Source: Subtercola vilae (GTDB taxonomy: Bacteria > Actinomycetota > Actinomycetes > Actinomycetales > Microbacteriaceae). Taken from it: 64,000 nt of DNA. This document shows, piece by piece, positions 59,608 through 64,000 of this stretch. The notes beneath the pieces are model-generated. The model worked only from the letters and a program-made list of their open reading frames with translations. It had not been told where the DNA came from and did not search any database. Position 1 is the first letter of the stretch; each line of letters begins with the position of its first letter. Where the stretch lies: contig NZ_QYRT01000001.1 in NCBI RefSeq assembly GCF_004923255.1, positions 124,001 to 188,000 of the forward strand, read 5' to 3'. The position numbers were made by a program, and so were the translations under genes.

Positions 59608-60213
59608 TCAGCGGAGCACCACGCCGATGGCGACGGTCATGCGCGCGAGGTAGTCGTCGCGCGAGGCGGCCTGGTGTTTGATGCCGAGGGATGCGCTGAT
59701 GAGGGTCTGCGCTACGGGTGCCGCTGCGCCGGCGCTGGCACGAGCGGCGATGGCGGCGGTCACCAGTTCTTCGAACCGGCGCGGTGCCGTCTCGACCACT
59801 GCGCCCAGCAGGTCGGGGTTGTCGGCGATGACCGCGCTGATGTCGGCGGTGAGGGGCCCCACGTACGAACCCGCCCACGTATCGAAAGCCCTGACCAGCC
59901 GCTCGTCGAGCGGGGTGGCCGTGTCGGCGAGAACACGTTCGATGGTCTCGAGGTCACGCAGCAGCGCCTGGGTTGCAGCTGCCCGGAACAGGGCCGGTTT
60001 CGAGTCGAAGAGAAAGTAGAGGCCGGGCCGGGAGATGCGCGCGGCGCGGGCCACTTCGTTCATCGAGGTCTTCTGATAGCCGAAGCGCGCGAACGTGAGT
60101 AGCGCAGACTCCAAGACGGCGGACCTACGGTCTGACTCGGTGGGCGCTGGGGGTGAGGGGAGTGATGCCGCTAATGCTGAGCCCGACACGGGTACTGCAG
60201 GCACTGAACTCAT
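59608..60213 (-). CDS. TetR-family transcriptional regulator
   Basis: The 201-residue TetR protein has its HTH at about residues 48-70 (SMNEVARAARISRPGLYFLF), preceded by a Pro/Ser-rich N-terminus, and a helical C-terminal domain. Four in-frame starts exist (60213, 60225, 60237 and the TTG at 60249); 60213 is used but none has a good ribosome binding site. It is divergent from an SDR gene, with symmetrical elements between them, and is the likely local repressor of the SDR and of the MFS exporter downstream. Confidence 0.9.
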   Translation of the reverse strand: MSSVPAVPVSGSALAASLPSPPAPTESDRRSAVLESALLTFARFGYQKTSMNEVARAARISRPGLYFLFDSKPALFRAAATQALLRDLETIERVLADTATPLDERLVRAFDTWAGSYVGPLTADISAVIADNPDLLGAVVETAPRRFEELVTAAIAARASAGAAAPVAQTLISASLGIKHQAASRDDYLARMTVAIGVVLR

Positions 60214-60242
60214 ACCGACGATCATATGGCGGATCATCCAAC

Positions 60243-60270
60243 TAGACAACTATGGCTTAGTGCGTATAGT
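60243..60270 (+). promoter_or_regulatory. Promoter and TetR-site region of the SDR gene
   Basis: TAGACA (60243-60248) is followed after 16 bp by TATAGT (60265-60270), 7 bp before the ATG, so the transcript is probably leaderless. ACTAT (60249-60253) and ATAGT (60266-60270) are complementary arms across the spacer, overlapping the -10 element. AACTA repeats at 60240 and 60248. Confidence 0.6.
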
Positions 60271-60276
60271 GGATGC

Positions 60277-61284
60277 ATGACGACACCCCGACTGATCACG
60301 ACGAGATTCACCGCAGACAGCACCACCGATGTCGTGCTGCGCGGAGTTGACCTGACGGGCCTGCGTGCCATCGTGACGGGAGCGTCGTCGGGGCTCGGGA
60401 GAGAGACCGCCCGGGCGCTCGCGGCGGCGGGGGCCGAGGTCACCCTGGCTGTGCGAAATCGGGCGGCCGGCGACGCGGCGGCCGACGCGATCGCACGATC
60501 GACCGGGCGCGCGCGGCCTCACGTGCGCCCCCTCGACCTCGCCGATCGGTCATCGATCGCTGCGTTCGTCGGGGCATGGGATGCCCCCCTGCACCTGCTC
60601 GTCAACAACGCTGGTCTCGTCACGAGCGGTCTCGAACGAACCCGTGAGGGCTGGGAGCTGCAACTCGCCACCAACCACCTGGGGCACTTCGCCCTCTCGG
60701 TCGGCCTCCACGATGCGCTGGCGGTGGGCGCTTCGGGCGCACCAAGGGCATCCGGGCGCCCGACCCCGGCCGGCCACCGCGGCGCCCGCATTGTCTCGCT
60801 CAGCTCGACCGCGCACATGCGCGCGAACGTCGATTTCGACGACCTGCACTTCGAGCGGCGCGACTACGATCCGCAGCTCGCATACGCCCAGTCGAAAACC
60901 GCGAACGCTCTGTTCGCCGTCGAGGCGACCCGATTGTGGGCCGCCGACGGAATTGTCGTGAACGCCGTCAACCCGGGCGGGGTGGCGACGGGGTTGCAAC
61001 GCAACTTCTCGGCCAGCCAGAAGTCGTCACTCGACGCAGCCGAAGCGGCGGGAGTCTTTGCATACAAGAGCATCGCGCAGGGTGCGGCGACCACCCTTGT
61101 CGCCGCGGTCGCGCCCGAGTTCGCGAGCACGGGCGGCCACTACCTCGACGACGCAGTCGAGGCGTACACCGTTGCCGACGACGCGCTTCTCGCCGAGCAT
61201 CCGCACGGCGTCAAGCAGTGGGCCCTCGACCCGGCGAACGCCGAACGCCTCTGGGCCGTTTCGCTCGGGATGCTCGCCGGCTGA
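60277..61284 (+). CDS. SDR-family oxidoreductase (retinol dehydrogenase/WWOX-like)
   Basis: The 335-residue protein has TGASSGLGRETARALAAAG near residue 32, NNAGLV, Ser in SLSSTAHM and the catalytic YAQSKTAN (Tyr-x-x-x-Lys). The layout matches the retinol dehydrogenase/WW-domain oxidoreductase-like SDRs of actinobacteria. The substrate is unknown. The ATG at 60277 lies 7 bp from a -10 element and begins the protein. It is divergent from the TetR gene and 84 bp upstream of an MFS exporter. Confidence 0.9.
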   Translation: MTTPRLITTRFTADSTTDVVLRGVDLTGLRAIVTGASSGLGRETARALAAAGAEVTLAVRNRAAGDAAADAIARSTGRARPHVRPLDLADRSSIAAFVGAWDAPLHLLVNNAGLVTSGLERTREGWELQLATNHLGHFALSVGLHDALAVGASGAPRASGRPTPAGHRGARIVSLSSTAHMRANVDFDDLHFERRDYDPQLAYAQSKTANALFAVEATRLWAADGIVVNAVNPGGVATGLQRNFSASQKSSLDAAEAAGVFAYKSIAQGAATTLVAAVAPEFASTGGHYLDDAVEAYTVADDALLAEHPHGVKQWALDPANAERLWAVSLGMLAG

Positions 61285-61333
61285 ATATTACGTGCCATGA
61301 CCCATCTCACGTTGTTTCGGTTTTACTACCGGC

Positions 61334-61362
61334 TTGACAACTGATAGTTACGTGTTCACAAT
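61334..61362 (+). promoter_or_regulatory. Promoter of the MFS exporter gene
   Basis: TTGACA (61334-61339) is followed after 17 bp by CACAAT (61357-61362). The start GTG is at 61369, so the transcript is probably leaderless. AACTGATAGTT (61339-61349) is symmetric, and the heptamer GACAACT (61336-61342) also occurs at 60245-60251 in the SDR promoter, hinting at a shared regulator. Confidence 0.65.
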
Positions 61363-61369
61363 TATTGTG
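61357..61369. promoter_or_regulatory. Palindrome over the -10 and start codon of the MFS gene
   Basis: CACAATTATTGTG is a perfect palindrome with 6-bp arms and a single central base. It covers the -10 element and reaches the first base of the GTG start. It is the probable operator for the TetR or the co-transcribed MarR protein. Confidence 0.6.
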
Positions 61370-63003
61370 TGTTTACAACTGTTTCGAAGTCACCCTCCCG
61401 CGCCGTGAAGCCCGGGCGCATGCCACGCAAACCGGCCCCGAAGGGGCTCATCCTCGCTATCTGCTGCATGAGCCTGTTCATCGTGTCGATGGATGCGACG
61501 GTCGTCAACGTCGCCCTCCCCGCCATCAGCCGCGACCTCAACGCGTCGATCAGCGACCTGCAGTGGATCGTCGACGGCTACACGCTCACGCTCGCCAGCT
61601 TTCTGCTGCTCTCCGGCTCGACCGCCGACAGGCTGGGCCGGCGGCGGGTGTTCCAGGTGGGGCTCGTTGTCTTCAGCATCGGGTCGCTGCTCTGCAGTGT
61701 CGCGCCGAGTATCGGCTTTCTCATCTTCGCCCGCGTTCTGCAGGCGCTCGGCGGTTCGATGCTCAACCCCGTGGCCATGTCGATCATCACCAACACTTTC
61801 ACCGAGAAGAAGGCGCGGGCCCGCGCGGTTGGCGTGTGGGGCGCGATCGTGGGTGTGTCGATGGCGTTCGGGCCGCTGGTGGGCGGCGCGCTCACCGAGA
61901 CCGTGGGGTGGCGTTCGGTGTTCTGGGTGAATGTTCCGGTGGGGGTGGCGGCGATCATCCTGTGCGCCATCTTCGTGCCGGAGTCGCGAGCGACGAAGGC
62001 CCGCAAGCTCGACCCGATCGGCCAGCTGCTCGTGATCGTGGCGCTGGTGTCGCTCGTGTTCGGGCTCATCGAGGGCACCCGGCAGGGCTGGGGGTCGCCG
62101 CTCATCATCGGCCTGTTCGTGCTGAGCGCGGTGGCCGTGGTGCTGTTGCTGCGGCACGAGAGCCGCACGGCCCAGCCGTTCGTCGACCTGCGGTTCTTTC
62201 AGAGCGTTCCGTTCAGCTCGGCGACGATCATCGCCCTCTGCGCCTTCGCGGCGTACGGCGCGTTTCTGTTCATCAATGCGCTCTACCTGCAGGATGTTCG
62301 GGGCCTCAGTGCCTTCGAAACGGGTATCTACATGCTGCCCCTCGCCATCGCCACCCTGGTCTGTTCGCTCATTTCGGGGCGACTGGTGGGTCGGTTCGGA
62401 ACCCGCCCCTCGCTGGTGATCGCCGGAACGCTGCTCGCCGCGAGTGCGGTCTCACTCACGTTTCTCACGGCCACGACGCCTGACGCGCAGCTGCTCGTGT
62501 CGTACGTTCTGTTCGGCCTCGGGTTCGGAATGGTCAATGCGCCCATCACCACCACCGCGGTTTCGGGCATGCCCCTCTCGCAGGCGGGCGTGGCCGCGGG
62601 GCTCGCCTCGACCAGTCGCCAGGTGGGCGTCTCCGTGGGTGTCGCGCTCGCCGGCACCGTGACTGGCGCGGGTGCGTCGGCGATGATCGGGGCCGGCTTC
62701 GCCACTGCGACCCACGCCATGTGGTGGATCGTGGTGGGCTGCGGCCTGACCATCGCGGCGCTCGGAATCGCCTCAACCACGGCGTGGGCGCGCCAGACCA
62801 CCGAGAAGATCGGCCATCTGCTGGCCGAGCCGGTGGCGACGGGCGCAGTGAAGGTCAGCGCGACGGCGCGGGGTGCTGTGCAGGCTGCCGCATCGCAGAC
62901 CGACGCATCGCAGCCAACCTCGGTGCGGCCAGCCGCCGGGCAACCCGCCGCATCGCACACCGACGTGATCACCGCCGGCGAGGCACGCGGAGGCATCCAG
63001 TGA
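61369..63003 (+). CDS. DHA2-type MFS multidrug exporter (14 TM)
   Basis: This 544-residue protein has 14 predicted transmembrane segments and the DHA2 motifs SDLQWIVDGYTLTLASFLLL, STADRLGRRRVFQVGL and WRSVFWVNVPVG. Exporters of this group expel drugs, dyes or detergents with proton exchange. A soluble C-terminal tail of about 60 residues is rich in Ala, Thr and Gln. The stop overlaps the start of a MarR gene (GTGA), so regulator and pump are co-transcribed. Confidence 0.94.
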   Translation: MFTTVSKSPSRAVKPGRMPRKPAPKGLILAICCMSLFIVSMDATVVNVALPAISRDLNASISDLQWIVDGYTLTLASFLLLSGSTADRLGRRRVFQVGLVVFSIGSLLCSVAPSIGFLIFARVLQALGGSMLNPVAMSIITNTFTEKKARARAVGVWGAIVGVSMAFGPLVGGALTETVGWRSVFWVNVPVGVAAIILCAIFVPESRATKARKLDPIGQLLVIVALVSLVFGLIEGTRQGWGSPLIIGLFVLSAVAVVLLLRHESRTAQPFVDLRFFQSVPFSSATIIALCAFAAYGAFLFINALYLQDVRGLSAFETGIYMLPLAIATLVCSLISGRLVGRFGTRPSLVIAGTLLAASAVSLTFLTATTPDAQLLVSYVLFGLGFGMVNAPITTTAVSGMPLSQAGVAAGLASTSRQVGVSVGVALAGTVTGAGASAMIGAGFATATHAMWWIVVGCGLTIAALGIASTTAWARQTTEKIGHLLAEPVATGAVKVSATARGAVQAAASQTDASQPTSVRPAAGQPAASHTDVITAGEARGGIQ

Positions 63004-63566
63004 GCATCGCCGCCGACGAGGTGTGGGCGTCGCTGATGGCCCTCGCCACCCAGCACCTCGGCGAGTGGCGCCGCCAGGCTGCCGAGGAGGTGGGCCTGCC
63101 GTTCAGTCGAGTGCGGGTTCTGCGCCGCCTGGCCGACGGCCCGCTCACGTTGAAGGCACTGGCCGATGTGGCGTCGATGGATGCCCCGGCCGCCACCGTC
63201 GCAGTGAACGACCTCGAGGCACACGGCCTTGTGGCACGGGTTGTCGACCCCGCCAACAGGCGGGCCAAAATCGTCGATCTCACACCCTCCGGTCGGGCAG
63301 CGCTCGGGCGCGTCGATCGGTTGCGCCCGCCGGCCCCGCCGGAGATCGCTGCGTTGGGCGACGACGACCTCGAAGCTCTGGCGGGCATCCTGTCGCGGGC
63401 CAGCAGGTTCGGGCGACCGGCGGCGGTTCGCCGCATGGGCATGGGCGTGGGCGTGGGCACGGGCATTGGCGCGGATACGGATACGGATACGGACGCGGAT
63501 ACGGACACCGGAACGAATACGCGCTCTGCCGCGCAGCCGGGTGACGTTGTGCGCCAGATGGGGTGA
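63000..63566 (+). CDS. MarR-family regulator with repetitive C-terminal tail
   Basis: The 188-residue protein is a MarR-type winged helix (residues 30-100; TLKALADVASMDAPAATVAVNDLEAHGLV and the wing DPANRRAKIVDLTPSGRAA). The last 45 residues are a simple hexamer-coded tail of Gly-Met/Val, then Asp-Thr pairs, not part of the MarR fold. The GTG at 63000 overlaps the exporter stop. It probably controls the exporter operon together with, or in place of, the upstream TetR. The tail could vary in length between strains. Confidence 0.88.
   Translation: MSIAADEVWASLMALATQHLGEWRRQAAEEVGLPFSRVRVLRRLADGPLTLKALADVASMDAPAATVAVNDLEAHGLVARVVDPANRRAKIVDLTPSGRAALGRVDRLRPPAPPEIAALGDDDLEALAGILSRASRFGRPAAVRRMGMGVGVGTGIGADTDTDTDADTDTGTNTRSAAQPGDVVRQMG
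63435..63521 (+). repeat. Hexanucleotide coding repeat in the MarR tail
   Basis: Consecutive 6-base units of the forms ATGGGC, GTGGGC and ACGGAT/ACGGAC encode alternating Gly and Asp pairs from residue 146. The unit length keeps the frame, so copy-number change only lengthens or shortens the tail. Confidence 0.9.
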
Positions 63567-63714
63567 CTTCGGGCGTCGTGAGCGCCAGACTGGGCTGGTT
63601 CGCCGCAGCGACGCGCTGAACGCGCCGATCTGGCAGAACGCAACGATCTGGCAGATCCAGCCAATCACGCAGAACGCACCAGATCGCACCGAGGCTCGTC
63701 GAGGAGAAGCGCAG

Positions 63715-64000
63715 ATGAAGGCAATCACGTTCGGTTCGTATGGGGGCACCGAGGTTCTCGAGATCAGAGAGGTCGCCCGACCGGTCGCCGGGGTCGACGA
63801 GGTGCTGGTTCGTGTGCGGCTCGCGGCGGTGAACCCATACGACCTCAAACTGCGCTCCGGTGCGATGAGCGAGTTCGTGAAGACCACTTTTCCCGTCATC
63901 CCCGGTAGTGAGATGGCCGGAGTGGTCGAAGCGGTGGGCATCGCGGTCGAAGGGCTGAGCGTCGGTGACGAGGTGTTCGGCTGGGCGACGAGCGGCGGTT
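63715..64000 (+). CDS. Zinc-independent quinone oxidoreductase-like MDR protein, 3' cut by window edge
   Basis: The frame is open from the ATG at 63715 to the window end (95 codons seen). The start MKAITFGSYGGTEVLEIREV, then NPYDLKLRSG and FPVIPGSEMAGVVEAVG, is the quinone oxidoreductase branch of the medium-chain dehydrogenases (N-terminal GroES-like domain). The C-terminal NADPH domain is beyond the window. GAGGAGAAG lies upstream of the ATG. It follows the MarR gene by 148 bp and probably belongs to the same stress-response cluster. Confidence 0.9.
   Translation, partial: MKAITFGSYGGTEVLEIREVARPVAGVDEVLVRVRLAAVNPYDLKLRSGAMSEFVKTTFPVIPGSEMAGVVEAVGIAVEGLSVGDEVFGWATSGG

Noticed and set aside
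1-64000. CRISPR arrays, insertion sequences, prophage, tRNA or rRNA genes
   Set aside because: No regularly spaced repeats with unique spacers, no transposase or integrase, and no RNA gene structure was recognised.

Overview
The window is high-GC, tightly packed bacterial DNA. Four-base ATGA/GTGA gene overlaps are frequent, GTG starts are common, and there are many CUT-type sugar ABC importers, Gfo/Idh oxidoreductases, ROK/GntR/IclR/TetR regulators, an actinobacterial-type SURF1 and a WXG100-like/DUF1023 hydrolase. Together these point to an actinobacterium, most likely a soil- or plant-associated Microbacteriaceae member. The phylum is fairly secure; the family is inference. I saw no rRNA, tRNA, insertion sequence, phage gene or CRISPR array, and no gap above about 300 bases between supported genes.

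Layout. (1) 1-18186 is mixed housekeeping and envelope: a DUF1023 hydrolase cut by the window edge, a SulP transporter divergent from an MMPL transporter, a hydrolase, MarR, a small Lys-rich membrane protein, a methyltransferase, a PdxH-like protein, a QorR/Qor-type redox pair, a TetR/ketopantoate-reductase-like pair with two tandem operators, an HTH protein, a pentapeptide-repeat protein, a glycosyltransferase 2 / GH18 chitinase-like operon, and SURF1. (2) 18339-29064 is an amino-sugar type locus. An ABC importer with an acyltransferase points left; a ROK repressor, ROK kinase, MFS transporter, two Gfo/Idh oxidoreductases and a NagB-type deaminase point right. (3) 29287-41845 is an eleven-gene unit: a BtpA-like protein, a SIS-domain protein, a PfkB kinase, an Asp/Glu/hydantoin racemase-like enzyme, an amidohydrolase, a PuuE-like deacetylase, an Opp/Dpp-type importer with a fused double ATPase, and a GntR/FadR-type regulator. 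A 20-bp palindrome precedes the first gene. I could not match this combination to one known pathway; it is the best candidate here for an undescribed catabolic system. (4) 41870-46090 carries GH1 and GH3 beta-glycosidases around a TetR regulator. (5) 46062-59586 is a sugar/sugar-acid oxidation locus: a leftward ten-gene set (acetyltransferase, oxidoreductase, ABC importer, IclR, SDR, U32-like TIM barrel, aldehyde dehydrogenase, SMP-30 lactonase) and a rightward ceramidase-like gene plus an IlvD/Edd dehydratase. (6) 59608-64000 is a TetR/SDR/MFS/MarR/quinone-oxidoreductase detoxification cluster cut by the right edge.

Working together: blocks 2-5 look like parallel import-and-degrade modules for plant or microbial carbohydrates and their derivatives, each with its own repressor and a plausible palindromic operator. 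Block 5 has the parts of an oxidative non-phosphorylating (Weimberg-like) route: SDR dehydrogenase, SMP-30 lactonase, IlvD-type dehydratase and a ketoglutarate-semialdehyde-type dehydrogenase. The usual second dehydratase is not recognisable. A recurring oddity is short tandem repeats, in coding low-complexity insertions (MMPL, ROK kinase, SMP-30, MarR tail) and in one leader.
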